A stretch of 64,000 bases of DNA from Clostridioides difficile_D (GCA_945861085.1 OX244046.1:186001-250000), one strand, 5' to 3'; positions 18,038-27,571 are shown, counted from the first letter of the stretch. Translations and numbers: made by a program. The notes: generated by a model from the letters alone, not told the origin.

Positions 18038-18147
18038 ATCTTCGGGGCAGGGTGAAATTCCCTACCGGCGGTATAGCCCGCGAACTACTTAGGTGGTTGA
18101 TTTGGTGAGATTCCAAAGCCGACAGTAAAGTCTGGATGAGAGAAGAT
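18038..18147 (+). promoter_or_regulatory. FMN riboswitch (RFN element)
   Basis: P1 pairs ATCTTC (18038-18043) with GAAGAT (18142-18147). The conserved core is present: GGGGCAGGGTGAAATTCCCTACCGGCGGT in two parts around 18044-18072, then AGCCCGCGA, GATTCC and GACAGTAAAGTCTGGATG. It binds FMN and lowers expression of the transporter. A possible antiterminator arm TTTATGGA (18150) can pair with TCCATAAA (18193). Confidence 0.97.
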
Positions 18148-18200
18148 ATTTATGGAAGATAAATAAGTTTATTTTAGTTTGTTTAAACTATATCCATAAA

Positions 18201-18230
18201 AACTCGAAGATAGGGTCTTCGAGTTTTTTG
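18201..18230 (+). terminator. Riboswitch-controlled terminator
   Basis: AACTCGAAGA (18201-18210) pairs with TCTTCGAGTT (18216-18225), followed by TTTTTG. This is the expression platform of the FMN riboswitch. Confidence 0.93.
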
Positions 18231-18275
18231 TTTTTCCTAAAAAATATAAACATATTGATTAGGGGGAAAATAATT

Positions 18276-18884
18276 ATGCAAAACACAGCAAAAAGAGGAA
18301 ATATGATTTCAACAAGAACTTTAGTAGTAATGTCAATTTTATCTGCAATATCTTATTTATTAATGTTTATTCAAGCACCAATACCAGGTATATTTCCAGA
18401 TTTCTTAAAAATAGACTTATCAGATATTCCAGCAATATTTGGAGGAATGTCTCTAGGGCCATTAGTTGGATTTGGAATAGTTGTAGTAAAAAATGTGCTA
18501 CAAGCGATAACAGCAACAACAACTGGAGGAATAGGAGAATTTGCAAATATATTAATTGGTGGTTCTTATGTAATGATACTTTGTTATTCATATAAGAGAA
18601 GCAGAGACTTAAAAGGTGTGTTGATTGGTTTTGTATTAGGAACAATAGCTATGACTATAATTGGTTCATTAGTAAATTATTTTGTAATGTTGCCACTTTA
18701 TGGTCAACTTATGGGACTAAACGCTATAATAGGTTTAGGTTCAGCTATAAATCCTCAAGTTCATGATCTATTCACTTTTGTAATTTGGATTATAGCTCCA
18801 TTTAATGTCTTGAAGGCTGTTATAATATCTTTAGTAACATTACCACTTTATAAAAAAATGGGAAATATAATAAAAAATAATTAG
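18276..18884 (+). CDS. ribU: Riboflavin transporter, ECF S-component (RibU)
   Basis: About 202 residues with five to six membrane segments. The segment LKIDLSDIPAIFGGMSLGPLVGFG is typical of ECF-type S-components of the RibU/FmnP group. It binds riboflavin and uses the shared EcfA/EcfT energising module encoded elsewhere. ATG 18276 follows TTAGGGGGA; the longer reading from 18228 would run through the terminator T-run and is unlikely. The FMN riboswitch directly upstream confirms the vitamin. Confidence 0.93.
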   Translation: MQNTAKRGNMISTRTLVVMSILSAISYLLMFIQAPIPGIFPDFLKIDLSDIPAIFGGMSLGPLVGFGIVVVKNVLQAITATTTGGIGEFANILIGGSYVMILCYSYKRSRDLKGVLIGFVLGTIAMTIIGSLVNYFVMLPLYGQLMGLNAIIGLGSAINPQVHDLFTFVIWIIAPFNVLKAVIISLVTLPLYKKMGNIIKNN

Positions 18885-19216
18885 ACAAGAAAATATAAAA
18901 TTTCAAAATTAAATGTATTGAATAGCCATAATTTATTTGTAACTTCAGTCCTATATTGTGATTGATATATTAAATATATTATGGCTTTATTAATTTATCA
19001 AAAAATGTATATAAAATAAGAAATATTTAGACAAATTTAATTTTTAAAATAAAGGAAGAATTAAAACGATTAACTATTAAAATATGAAAAAGGTATCTAC
19101 AATATACAGAGCGAATTCATAATAAACAAAAAATAAAGCTATTATTAAAAATATATAAAGATTAATAATCAAATTTTTAATAGTAACTAATTTAATAATG
19201 ATGGGAGTGTATATTC
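18885..19216 (+). other. 332-bp intergenic region
   Basis: No gene seen. AGCCATAAT (18924-18932) can pair with ATTATGGCT (18978-18986) before TTTATTAATTT, a possible weak terminator for ribU. The remainder is AT-rich leader for the repeat protein. Confidence 0.45.
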
Positions 19217-20257
19217 ATGAGCTTATCTAAAAAAATAAAAAAACTATTTTTAGATGATAAAGGGTATTATTTTAATAGTAATTGGGAAAATATTCATATT
19301 GGTATTTATGATACAAAATTAGGAGATTCTTTAAAGTATATCACTAATGAATATATTGAAAATATGGAAAGGGTAAAGTACGATTATCGTGAATTAAAAA
19401 ATATAAAAAATCAAACTGATGGTATGTGTATTTTAGCTATAAGGCAGAGTTATAAGGCATTAGAGTATGTAAAAAATCAAACAGAAGAAATATGTTTAGA
19501 AGCTATAAAGTACAACTATAGAGCACTTGAATATGTAAAAGAACAAACAGAGTATCTATGTCTTGAAGCTATAAAAAAGGATTGTAATGCACTTAAGTAT
19601 GTACGAAATAAAACAGAGGAGCTTATTATAAAAGCAATAAGACACTCTTCCAATATAGATGTTGTAAGCATATTAAAGGCTTTAGATATTCAAACAAGAG
19701 GTATATGTTTAGAAGCAATTAAAAAAGATGGCAGGTGTCTTGCATATGTTAGAGAGCAGAGTGAAGAATTATGTATAGAAGCCATTAAGCAAAATTATAA
19801 AGCATTAAAATATGTACAAAATCAAACGGAAAAAATGTGTATAGAATCTGTAAGCCAAAATGGTATGGCATTACAATATGTAAATAAACAAACTGACAAA
19901 ATATGTATGGAAGCTGTCAAACAAGATGGCAGGAGTCTACAATTTGTTAATAATAAGACAGAAGAAATATGTATAAATGCGATAAGATATTTAAATAAAA
20001 GATACAATATTAAAGATGTATTATGTTACATAGATAACTATACAGAGGATATATGTATAGAAATTGTAAGACAAAATGGAAAGATGCTCATGTATATAAA
20101 AAATCAAACAGAAAGAATGTGTATTGAAGCAGTAAAAGAGAATTATAAGTCTCTTAAGTATGTAAAAGAGCAATCTGAGAAAATATGTAGAGAAGCATTA
20201 AAGCAAAATTATAAAGCAAAAGAGTACGTAAAAATTGCTATTGACGATTGTATATAA
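19217..20257 (+). CDS. DUF4116-like repeat protein
   Basis: 346 residues made of about a dozen ~23-residue units of the form alpha-helix, YVKNQTEEICLEAIK, short link, ALEYV. This resembles the DUF4116 repeat, known mostly from protists, algae and giant viruses and scattered in bacteria. There is no signal peptide or membrane segment, and the charge is mixed and lysine-rich. The first ~60 residues (KLFLDDKGYYFNSNW) are non-repetitive. GGGAG precedes the ATG. It stands alone before tsaE. Function unknown; a solenoid scaffold for protein binding is a reasonable guess. Confidence 0.8.
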   Translation: MSLSKKIKKLFLDDKGYYFNSNWENIHIGIYDTKLGDSLKYITNEYIENMERVKYDYRELKNIKNQTDGMCILAIRQSYKALEYVKNQTEEICLEAIKYNYRALEYVKEQTEYLCLEAIKKDCNALKYVRNKTEELIIKAIRHSSNIDVVSILKALDIQTRGICLEAIKKDGRCLAYVREQSEELCIEAIKQNYKALKYVQNQTEKMCIESVSQNGMALQYVNKQTDKICMEAVKQDGRSLQFVNNKTEEICINAIRYLNKRYNIKDVLCYIDNYTEDICIEIVRQNGKMLMYIKNQTERMCIEAVKENYKSLKYVKEQSEKICREALKQNYKAKEYVKIAIDDCI

Positions 20258-20395
20258 GGTGTAGATAAAGCCATCAATAGTAAAAGATAAAAAAAGATAA
20301 ATACAAGTACTTTATAATAATCTAGGCTTATACTATAATTAATTAAGCAGTGATATAAATTCACATGACGATTATATCAAAATGGAGATGAATTG

Positions 20396-20848
20396 ATGGT
20401 AAAAATATACTTAGAAAATGAAAATAAAACTAGAGAAATAGGATATAAATTAGGTAAACTTTTAAAAGAAGGTAGTGTTATCTGTTTAGTAGGAGATTTA
20501 GGGGCTGGCAAAACTACAATGACACAAAGTTTGGCAGATTCATTAGGTATAAAAGATTATATAACAAGTCCTACTTTTACTATAATAAATGAATATGAAG
20601 GGAAAATACCTTTGTATCATTTTGATGTTTATAGAATAGGCAGTAGTGATGAAATGGATGATATTGGATATGATGAATATATAAATTCAAATGGAATATG
20701 TATAATAGAATGGGCTAATCTAATAGAAGATATACTTCCAAAAGAATATTTGAATATAGAATTGAGATATAAAGATGAAGGAAGAGAAATGATATTAACT
20801 CCAAAGGGAGAGTTTTATAAAGAGATAGTTGAGGAGCTGACTAAATAA
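20396..20848 (+). CDS. tsaE: tRNA threonylcarbamoyladenosine biosynthesis ATPase TsaE
   Basis: 150 residues. P-loop GDLGAGKTTMTQ near residues 34-45, then TSPTFTIINEYEG, HFDVYR, and the Walker B-like IIEWANLIEDILP. TsaE hydrolyses ATP to reset the TsaB-TsaD-TsaE complex that makes t6A at position 37 of ANN-decoding tRNAs. The ATG at 20396 is 8 nt after GGAG; a TTG at 20393 is an alternative. Its stop overlaps the tsaB start by one base, so it is coupled to tsaB. Confidence 0.95.
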   Translation: MVKIYLENENKTREIGYKLGKLLKEGSVICLVGDLGAGKTTMTQSLADSLGIKDYITSPTFTIINEYEGKIPLYHFDVYRIGSSDEMDDIGYDEYINSNGICIIEWANLIEDILPKEYLNIELRYKDEGREMILTPKGEFYKEIVEELTK

Positions 20849-21564
20849 TGAAAATACTAGGTATGGATACATCTTCTATGGCAGCAAGTGTGGCAGTTGT
20901 TGAAGATGATAACTTAATATGTGAGTTTACAGTGAACACTAAAAAAACTCATTCGCAAAAGCTTATGCCAATGATAGAAAATATGTTGAGCATGAGTGAT
21001 TTAAGTATAAAAGATATGGATTTATTAGCTGTATGTATAGGGCCAGGTTCATTTACAGGTCTTAGAATAGGTATGGCTACAGTAAAAGCTATGGCTCATG
21101 TAAATAATATACCAATAATAGCTGTGAATTCTTTAGAATCCCTAGCAAATAACATGAATTTCTGTGATAGAAAGATATGTTGTATATTAGATGCACAAAA
21201 AAATCAAGTTTATTCAGCTAAATACAAGTTTGAAAATGGAGAGCTGATAGAATTAGATGGTGTTGATGTTGTAGAATTTGATACTTTAGTAGATGAAATT
21301 GTATCAACTAATGAAGAATTTATAATAGTTGGAGAAGCTGTATACAAATATAAAGATAAGCTAGAGAATATAAAAAATATAAAAATACCTTCACAAGCTC
21401 ATAATGTATCTAATGCAGGAAGCTTATGTTCTCTAGCACTAAATAAATATAATAAAAATATAGATGTACATACTTGTTATACAATAAATCCTATGTATAT
21501 CAGAAAATCTCAAGCTGAAGTACAATATGATGAAAAAATGAAGAGGCTAAATAATGAAAGATAA
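20848..21564 (+). CDS. tsaB: tRNA t6A biosynthesis protein TsaB
   Basis: 238 residues of the ASKHA fold. Landmarks: ILGMDTSSMAASVAV, KKTHSQKLMPMIENML, and AVCIGPGSFTGLRIGMATVKAMA. TsaB is an inactive paralogue of TsaD that scaffolds the t6A complex. It overlaps tsaE by one base and rimI by 11 bases, showing tight translational coupling across the four-gene cluster. Confidence 0.95.
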   Translation: MKILGMDTSSMAASVAVVEDDNLICEFTVNTKKTHSQKLMPMIENMLSMSDLSIKDMDLLAVCIGPGSFTGLRIGMATVKAMAHVNNIPIIAVNSLESLANNMNFCDRKICCILDAQKNQVYSAKYKFENGELIELDGVDVVEFDTLVDEIVSTNEEFIIVGEAVYKYKDKLENIKNIKIPSQAHNVSNAGSLCSLALNKYNKNIDVHTCYTINPMYIRKSQAEVQYDEKMKRLNNER

Positions 21565-22030
21565 TACAAAATTAATAGCAGATGATATAAAAATAGAAGA
21601 AATGACCATTAAAGATATAGATGAAGTTTTTGAAGTAGAAAAAAATTGTTTTGAAGATTACTGGTCAAAAGAGTCTTTTAGAAAAGAGTTGTCTAATGAA
21701 GTCGCAAGGTATATAGTAGCTAAGTTAGATGGAAAAATTGTTGGATATGTGGGAATTTGGCTTATACTTGATGAAGGTCATATAAATAATGTGGCTGTTC
21801 ATAGTGACTATAGAGGTAAAAAAATAGGGGACAAGTTAATAAAAGGCATAGTTGATTTATGTAAAGATAATAATATTGCATCTATGACATTAGAAGTTAG
21901 AGCATCAAATAAAATAGCACAAAATTTATATAGAAAATATGGATTTAAAATGGGTGGAATAAGAAAAGAATACTACAGTGATAATAAAGAAGATGCAATT
22001 ATAATGTGGAACCAATTAAAAGAGGTGTAG
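21554..22030 (+). CDS. rimI: GNAT N-acetyltransferase RimI-like
   Basis: 158 residues with the GNAT acetyl-CoA motif VHSDYRGKKIGDKLI and the C-terminal NLYRKYGFKMGGIRKEYY. RimI acetylates the N-terminal alanine of ribosomal protein S18 in E. coli; in Firmicutes it is regularly embedded in the tsa operon, as here. A ~14-residue N-terminal extension precedes the IEEMTIKDID start of the domain. Confidence 0.92.
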   Translation: MKDNTKLIADDIKIEEMTIKDIDEVFEVEKNCFEDYWSKESFRKELSNEVARYIVAKLDGKIVGYVGIWLILDEGHINNVAVHSDYRGKKIGDKLIKGIVDLCKDNNIASMTLEVRASNKIAQNLYRKYGFKMGGIRKEYYSDNKEDAIIMWNQLKEV

Positions 22031-22035
22031 AGTTT

Positions 22036-23052
22036 ATGAGTGATATAATAACATTAGCTATAGAAAGTAGTTGTGATGAAACAGCTGCATCAGTTTTAAA
22101 AAATGGTAGAGAAGTACTTTCAAACATAATCTCTACTCAAATAGAGACACATAAAAAATTTGGCGGTGTAGTTCCTGAGGTAGCTTCAAGAAAACATGTG
22201 GAGAATATTGATATAGTTGTTCAAGAAGCTTTAGACAAAGCAAATATAGGATTTAGTGATATAGACCATATTGCAGTTACATATGGACCTGGATTAGTAG
22301 GAGCTTTATTAGTAGGTCTATCTTATGCTAAGGCACTTGCATATACCTTGAACATTCCACTTGTAGGAGTGAATCATATAGAAGGCCATCTAAGTGCAAA
22401 TTATATAGAGCATAAGGACTTGAAACCTCCTTTTATAACATTGATAGTATCTGGAGGTCATACTCATTTAGTAGAAGTTAAAGATTATGGTAAATATGAA
22501 ATTTTAGGAAAGACAAGAGATGATGCGTCTGGAGAAGCCTTCGATAAGATTTCAAGAGCTATGAATTTGGGTTACCCAGGAGGGCCTATTATTGATAATT
22601 TAGCTAAAAAGGGAAATAAGTATGCTATAGAATTTCCAAGAGCTTATTTAGAAGAGGATAGCTATGACTTTAGTTTTAGTGGTCTAAAATCTTCTGTATT
22701 AAATTATCTAAATGGAAAAAGGATGAAAAATGAAGAAATAGTAGTTGAAGATGTTGCTGCATCTTTTCAAGAGGCTGTAGTTGAAGTTTTAACTACTAAA
22801 GCATTAAAAGCAGTAAAAGATAAAGGCTATAATATCATAACTCTTTCTGGTGGAGTTGCTTCTAATTCAGGTCTTAGAGCTAAAATAACAGAGCTTGCAA
22901 AAGAGAGTGGTATTGTTGTTAAATATCCTCCTCTAATTTTATGCACAGATAATGCAGCTATGATAGGGTGTGCAGGATATTATAATTTTATAAATGGTAA
23001 AACACATGATATGAGTCTAAATGCAGTTCCAAATTTAAAGATAAATCAGTAA
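22036..23052 (+). CDS. tsaD: tRNA N6-threonylcarbamoyltransferase TsaD
   Basis: 338 residues. Canonical start MSDIITLAIESSCDETAAS, metal ligands in NHIEGHLSA, and ATP-binding segments LIVSGGHTHL and DDASGEAFDKISR. The C-terminal LSGGVASNSGLR and LCTDNAAMIGCAGYY complete the site. It transfers the threonylcarbamoyl group to A37 of tRNA. ATG 22036 follows AGAGGTG; the upstream in-frame ATG at 22006 lies within rimI and is unlikely. Confidence 0.97.
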   Translation: MSDIITLAIESSCDETAASVLKNGREVLSNIISTQIETHKKFGGVVPEVASRKHVENIDIVVQEALDKANIGFSDIDHIAVTYGPGLVGALLVGLSYAKALAYTLNIPLVGVNHIEGHLSANYIEHKDLKPPFITLIVSGGHTHLVEVKDYGKYEILGKTRDDASGEAFDKISRAMNLGYPGGPIIDNLAKKGNKYAIEFPRAYLEEDSYDFSFSGLKSSVLNYLNGKRMKNEEIVVEDVAASFQEAVVEVLTTKALKAVKDKGYNIITLSGGVASNSGLRAKITELAKESGIVVKYPPLILCTDNAAMIGCAGYYNFINGKTHDMSLNAVPNLKINQ

Positions 23053-23146
23053 TATGAACCAAATTTATAAATATATTAAGAAATTGTTTTAAAACAATAA
23101 ATAAAAGTAAAATTAAATATAATAAAAATAAGTTCAACATATATTA

Positions 23147-23252
23147 AAACTTGAAGTAAAACTATATATAACCTTTATATTCTGATGAATTGCAATGTGT
23201 TTAGGATATAAATATTATTTATGGTTTGAATTTGCTTCAAGTTTAATTTTTT
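23147..23252 (+). promoter_or_regulatory. Inverted repeat upstream of hpdB
   Basis: AAACTTGAAG (23147-23156) and CTTCAAGTTT (23235-23244) are perfect arms separated by 78 nt, extended by TAAA/TTTG. A T-rich stretch follows. It may act as a terminator for tsaD, or as the hpd control element; from memory, an inverted repeat upstream of hpdB has been tied to induction by p-hydroxyphenylacetate. Confidence 0.55.
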
Positions 23253-23299
23253 TGTAGAAAGATTATTTTAAAAAGTGGGTAATGTACCCTTTTTTTTCA

Positions 23300-23328
23300 T
23301 TGTAAAAAAGTTTTATACTAATTATAGA
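23300..23328 (+). promoter_or_regulatory. Candidate hpdB promoter
   Basis: TTGTAA (23300-23305), a 17-nt spacer, then TATAGA (23323-23328). Transcription would begin about 14 nt before the ATG, just reaching the AAGGAGG site. Confidence 0.45.
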
Positions 23329-23348
23329 AATATTAAGGAGGGGAAGAA

Positions 23349-26057
23349 ATGAGTCAAAGTAAAGAAGACAAAATAAGAAGTATTTTGGAAGCAAAAAATA
23401 TTAAGGCAAATTTTCAGAATAAAGAAAATTTAAATGAATTTAATGAAAAAAAAGCAAGTAAAAGAGCTGACGATTTATTAAATGTATACTACAATACATT
23501 ATCTACAGCTGATATGGAATTTCCATATTGGTATAATAGAGAATATAGAAAATCAGATGGTGATATACCAGTAGTTAGAAGAGCTAAAGCTCTTAAAGCT
23601 GCTTTTTCCCATATGACTCCAAATATAATACCAGGTGAAAAGATAGTAATGCAAAAAACACGACATTATAGAGGGTCATTCCCAATGCCTTGGGTAAGTG
23701 AAAGTTTCTTCGTGGCTCAAGGAGAACAAATGAAGGAAGAAGCGAAGAAGTTAGCTAGTAACACAGCAGATGAACTTACAAAATTTGGTTCTGGTGGGGG
23801 AAATGTAACTGAAAGCTTTGGAAATGTTGTTTCAATAGCTGGTAAATTTGGAATGAGAAAAGAAGAAGTACCTGTACTTGTAAAAATGGCTAAGGAATGG
23901 GTTGGAAAATCCGTTGAAGATTTAGGTTTTCACTATGAAAAAATGATGCCAGATTATGATTTGAAAGAAAATTTAATGAGTACACTTATTTGTATGTTCG
24001 ATTCAGGGTATACACTTCCTCAAGGTAGAGAAGTTATAAATTATTTTTATCCTTTAAATTATGGATTAGATGGAATTATAGAAATGGCAATGGAATGTAA
24101 AAAAGCAGTTGCAGGAAATGCATCTGGAGATGGGCTTATTGGTATGGATCGTCTATATTTCTATGAGGCTGTTATTCAAGTTATTGAAGGATTACAAACT
24201 TGGATTTTAAATTATGCAAAACATGCAAAATATTTAGAAAGTATAGAGACGGATTTAGAAGCTAAAAAAGAATATTCAGATTTAGTGGAAATATTAGAAC
24301 ATATTGCACATAAACAACCTCGTACATTTAGAGAAGCCCTTCAATTGACTTATACAATTCATATAGCATCAGTAAATGAGGATGCTATATCTGGTATGTC
24401 TATAGGTCGTTTTGGTCAAATTTTATATCCTTGGTATGAACAAGATATAGAAAAAGGAATAATTACAAAAGAAGAGGTTATAGAATTATTGGAGCTTTAT
24501 AGGATAAAAATCACTTGTATTGACTGTTTTGCTTCAGCAGGTGTAAATGGGGGAGTATTATCAGGAAATACATTTAATACTTTATCTATAGGTGGATTAA
24601 GAGAAGATGGTTCTACAGGAGCTAACGAATTAGAAGAGTTATTATTAGAAGCAAGTATGAGATGTAGAACTCCTCAACCTAGTTTAACTATGTTATATGA
24701 TGAAAAGCTTCCAGAAGATTTCTTAATGAAAGCTGCTGAATGTACAAAGCTTGGTTCTGGTTATCCAGCATGGGTGAATAACTCAAATGGAACAACATTT
24801 ATGATGAAACAATTTGCTGAGGAAGGTATGACTGTTGAGGAAGCAAGAGCATTTGCATTAGGCGGATGTTTGGAAACATCTCCAGGATGTTGGAAACAAT
24901 TGACTTTAAATGGAAAAACATACTCTATTGCAGGTGGAGCAGGACAATCTGCTGGCTCTGGAGTCCATTTTATAGCTAATCCTAAAATCTTAGAACTTGT
25001 TCTTATGAATGGTAAAGACCATCGTATGAATATACAAGTATTTGAACCTCATAATAAGCCATTAGATACTTATGAAGAAGTTATAGAAGTATTTAAAGAT
25101 TATTATAAACAAGCAATAAATGTTTTAGAAAGAGCAAACAATATTGAGTTAGATATATGGAGAAAATTTGATACTTCTATAATAAATTCACTATTAAAAC
25201 CAGACTGTTTAGACAAAGGTCAACATATAGGAAATATGGGGTATCGCTATAATGCAACATTAAATGTAGAAACTTGTGGTACTGTTACTATGGTTAATTC
25301 ATTTGCAGCGCTTAAAAAACTTGTATATGATGACAAAGCGTTTACAATAGAGGAAATGAAGGATGCTATATTAAATAACTTTGGATTTAAAGATGCATTA
25401 GAAGTTGGAAATTATTCTATGGCAGACCAAGTAAAAGTAGATAAAACTGGTAAGTATGATGTTATTTACAAGGCCTGTCTTGATGCACCTAAATATGGAA
25501 ATAATGATTTGTATGCAGATAATATTCTTAAAAACTATGAGGTATGGTTATCAAAAGTATGTGAAGAAGCACAATCTTTATATGCTAAGAAGATGTATCC
25601 TTGCCAAATATCTGTTTCTACACATGGACCACAAGGAGCTGCTACTTTGGCTACTCCAGATGGTAGACTAAGTGGAACAACATATTCAGATGGTTCAGTT
25701 TCTGCATATGCAGGAACAGATAAAAATGGTGTATATGCATTATTTGAGTCTGCAACTATTTGGGACCAAGCAGTAGTTCAAAATTCTCAGATGAATTTAA
25801 AACTTCATCCGACAACTATAAAAGGACAACAAGGTACTAAAAAATTATTAGATTTAACAAGAAGTTATTTAAGAAAAGGTGGATTCCATATTCAATATAA
25901 TGTTGTAGATTCAGAAACATTGAAAGATGCACAAAAAAATCCTGACAATTATCGCCAATTAATGGTACGTGTTGCTGGATTTACTCAATATTGGTGTGAA
26001 TTAGGTAAACCAATACAAGATGAAGTAATTGCTAGAACAGAGTATGAAGGGGTGTAA
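23349..26057 (+). CDS. hpdB: 4-hydroxyphenylacetate decarboxylase, glycyl-radical large subunit
   Basis: 902 residues. The glycyl-radical site is Gly877 in VRVAGFTQYW. The catalytic thiyl Cys507 and Glu509 lie in GGCLETSPGCW. The C. scatologenes enzyme, as I remember its numbering, has Cys503, Glu505 and Gly873, i.e. the same spacing. The enzyme decarboxylates p-hydroxyphenylacetate, a tyrosine fermentation product, to p-cresol, which inhibits competing gut bacteria. It acts in the cytoplasm as a hetero-octamer with HpdC and is very oxygen-sensitive once activated. A strong AAGGAGGGG precedes the ATG. hpdC follows after 3 nt. Confidence 0.97.
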   Translation: MSQSKEDKIRSILEAKNIKANFQNKENLNEFNEKKASKRADDLLNVYYNTLSTADMEFPYWYNREYRKSDGDIPVVRRAKALKAAFSHMTPNIIPGEKIVMQKTRHYRGSFPMPWVSESFFVAQGEQMKEEAKKLASNTADELTKFGSGGGNVTESFGNVVSIAGKFGMRKEEVPVLVKMAKEWVGKSVEDLGFHYEKMMPDYDLKENLMSTLICMFDSGYTLPQGREVINYFYPLNYGLDGIIEMAMECKKAVAGNASGDGLIGMDRLYFYEAVIQVIEGLQTWILNYAKHAKYLESIETDLEAKKEYSDLVEILEHIAHKQPRTFREALQLTYTIHIASVNEDAISGMSIGRFGQILYPWYEQDIEKGIITKEEVIELLELYRIKITCIDCFASAGVNGGVLSGNTFNTLSIGGLREDGSTGANELEELLLEASMRCRTPQPSLTMLYDEKLPEDFLMKAAECTKLGSGYPAWVNNSNGTTFMMKQFAEEGMTVEEARAFALGGCLETSPGCWKQLTLNGKTYSIAGGAGQSAGSGVHFIANPKILELVLMNGKDHRMNIQVFEPHNKPLDTYEEVIEVFKDYYKQAINVLERANNIELDIWRKFDTSIINSLLKPDCLDKGQHIGNMGYRYNATLNVETCGTVTMVNSFAALKKLVYDDKAFTIEEMKDAILNNFGFKDALEVGNYSMADQVKVDKTGKYDVIYKACLDAPKYGNNDLYADNILKNYEVWLSKVCEEAQSLYAKKMYPCQISVSTHGPQGAATLATPDGRLSGTTYSDGSVSAYAGTDKNGVYALFESATIWDQAVVQNSQMNLKLHPTTIKGQQGTKKLLDLTRSYLRKGGFHIQYNVVDSETLKDAQKNPDNYRQLMVRVAGFTQYWCELGKPIQDEVIARTEYEGV

Positions 26058-26060
26058 AAT

Positions 26061-26318
26061 ATGAGAAAGCATAGTGATTGTATGAATTTTTGTGCAGTAG
26101 ATGCAACCAAAGGAATTTGTAGATTATCAAAACAAATGATTAATTTAGATGATGAAGCATGTCCAGAAATAAAAGCAATGCCAAAATGTAAAAATTGTAA
26201 AAATTTTGTTGATGCTAATGATGAAGGCATAGGTAAATGTGTTGGGTTAGAAAAGGAAGATTGGGTATATTCAACATTGAATGCAATTACCTGTGAAGGA
26301 CATGTGTTTAATGAGTAA
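26061..26318 (+). CDS. hpdC: 4-hydroxyphenylacetate decarboxylase small subunit
   Basis: 85 residues with paired cysteine sets typical of the two [4Fe-4S] clusters of this subunit: DCMNFC and GICRLSK in the N-terminal half, CKNCKNF, GKCVG and TCEGH in the C-terminal half. Other glycyl-radical decarboxylases lack such a subunit, so it marks the HPAD class. It is needed for oligomer assembly and activity. It lies 3 nt after hpdB and overlaps the start of hpdA. Confidence 0.95.
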   Translation: MRKHSDCMNFCAVDATKGICRLSKQMINLDDEACPEIKAMPKCKNCKNFVDANDEGIGKCVGLEKEDWVYSTLNAITCEGHVFNE

Positions 26319-27261
26319 TCAAAATAAACTAGAGGGTATGATTTTTGATGTACAAAGCTTTTCAGTCCATGATGGACCAGGTTGTAGAACAACTGTATTT
26401 TTAAATGGGTGTCCACTTAGTTGTAAATGGTGTGCAAATCCAGAAAGTTGGACTATTAGACCACATATGATGTTTAGTGAGTTATCTTGTCAATACGAAA
26501 ATGGATGTACTGTATGTCATGGTAAATGTAGAAATGGTGCATTGAGTTTTAATCTTGATAATAAGCCAATTATAGACTGGAACATATGTAAGGACTGTGA
26601 AAGTTTTGAATGTGTCAACTCATGTTATTATAATGCGTTTAAATTATGTGCAAAACCTTATACTGTAGATGAACTTGTACAGGTAATTAAACGTGATTCT
26701 AATAATTGGAGAAGTAATGGAGGAGTAACATTTAGTGGAGGTGAGCCACTACTTCAACATGAATTTTTACATGAAGTATTATTGAAGTGTCATGAGGTAA
26801 ATATACACACTGCCATTGAAACGAGTGCATGTGTATCAAATGAAGTTTTTAATAAAATATTTAAAGATATTGATTTTGCATTTATTGATATAAAGCACAT
26901 GGATAGAGAAAAGCATAAAGAACAAACAGGTGTATATAATGATTTAATACTAGAAAATATATCAAACCTTGTGAATTCTGACTGGAATGGAAGATTAGTA
27001 CTTAGGGTACCAGTTATCTCTGGGTTTAATGATAGCACTGAAAATATAAATGATATTATATCTTTTATGCACAAAAATAATTTAGTAGAGATTAACCTAT
27101 TACCATTTCACAGATTAGGAGAATCAAAGTGGATTCAATTAGGCAAGGAATACGAGTATTCTGATAAGGGAGATGTTGATGAAGAACATCTTGAAGAATT
27201 ACAAGATATATTTTTGGATAATGGTATAGCTTGTTATGTTGGTCATGAGACAGCGTTTTAA
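26311..27261 (+). CDS. hpdA: 4-hydroxyphenylacetate decarboxylase activating enzyme (radical SAM)
   Basis: 316 residues when started at ATG 26311 (GAAGGA upstream), the length I know for HpdA. The radical-SAM motif is NGCPLSCKWCANP. A ferredoxin-like insert carries two further cluster sets (CTVCHGKCRNGA and CKDCESFECVNSC), and the glycine-rich SAM-binding GGVTFSGGEPLL follows. It uses SAM and a [4Fe-4S] cluster to place the radical on Gly877 of HpdB. It overlaps hpdC by 8 nt. A longer start at 26281 lies deep in hpdC and is unlikely. Confidence 0.95.
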   Translation: MSNQNKLEGMIFDVQSFSVHDGPGCRTTVFLNGCPLSCKWCANPESWTIRPHMMFSELSCQYENGCTVCHGKCRNGALSFNLDNKPIIDWNICKDCESFECVNSCYYNAFKLCAKPYTVDELVQVIKRDSNNWRSNGGVTFSGGEPLLQHEFLHEVLLKCHEVNIHTAIETSACVSNEVFNKIFKDIDFAFIDIKHMDREKHKEQTGVYNDLILENISNLVNSDWNGRLVLRVPVISGFNDSTENINDIISFMHKNNLVEINLLPFHRLGESKWIQLGKEYEYSDKGDVDEEHLEELQDIFLDNGIACYVGHETAF

Positions 27262-27290
27262 AAGCAAGTATTATAAGAATTAATTTAAAA

Positions 27291-27327
27291 GAGGATGTTA
27301 CACTAAAAGCTAGAGTGACATCCTTTT
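27291..27327 (+). terminator. Terminator of hpdBCA
   Basis: AGGATGTTACACT pairs with AGAGTGACATCCT (a near-perfect stem), followed by TTTTT at about 27324-27327. Confidence 0.9.
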
Positions 27328-27571
27328 TCGAGTGAAAAATAATTAAGTAAAGTTTTTGTCTATTCTACATATTTTTTATATTACATCATAGTTATAAAGA
27401 TTGATTTAAATTTATACATTAGTATCTCTTTTTTATAGCTTAAATTATGACTAGAAAGTATACTACGTTTATCTTGTAGTAGAAGATTTATGGTAAAATA
27501 TTACTATAAAAAAATTAAGAGAATCTGTCTTAGAAATAAACAAAAATAACCATTAGGAGGAAGACATCTAT

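Noticed and set aside
19430..20250. CRISPR-like or other DNA repeat array
   Set aside because: The repetition is at protein level in a single open frame; the DNA copies diverge and have no spacers.
25985..26416. 143-codon minus-strand frame over hpdB/hpdC/hpdA
   Set aside because: It overlaps three well-supported genes and has no recognisable domain.
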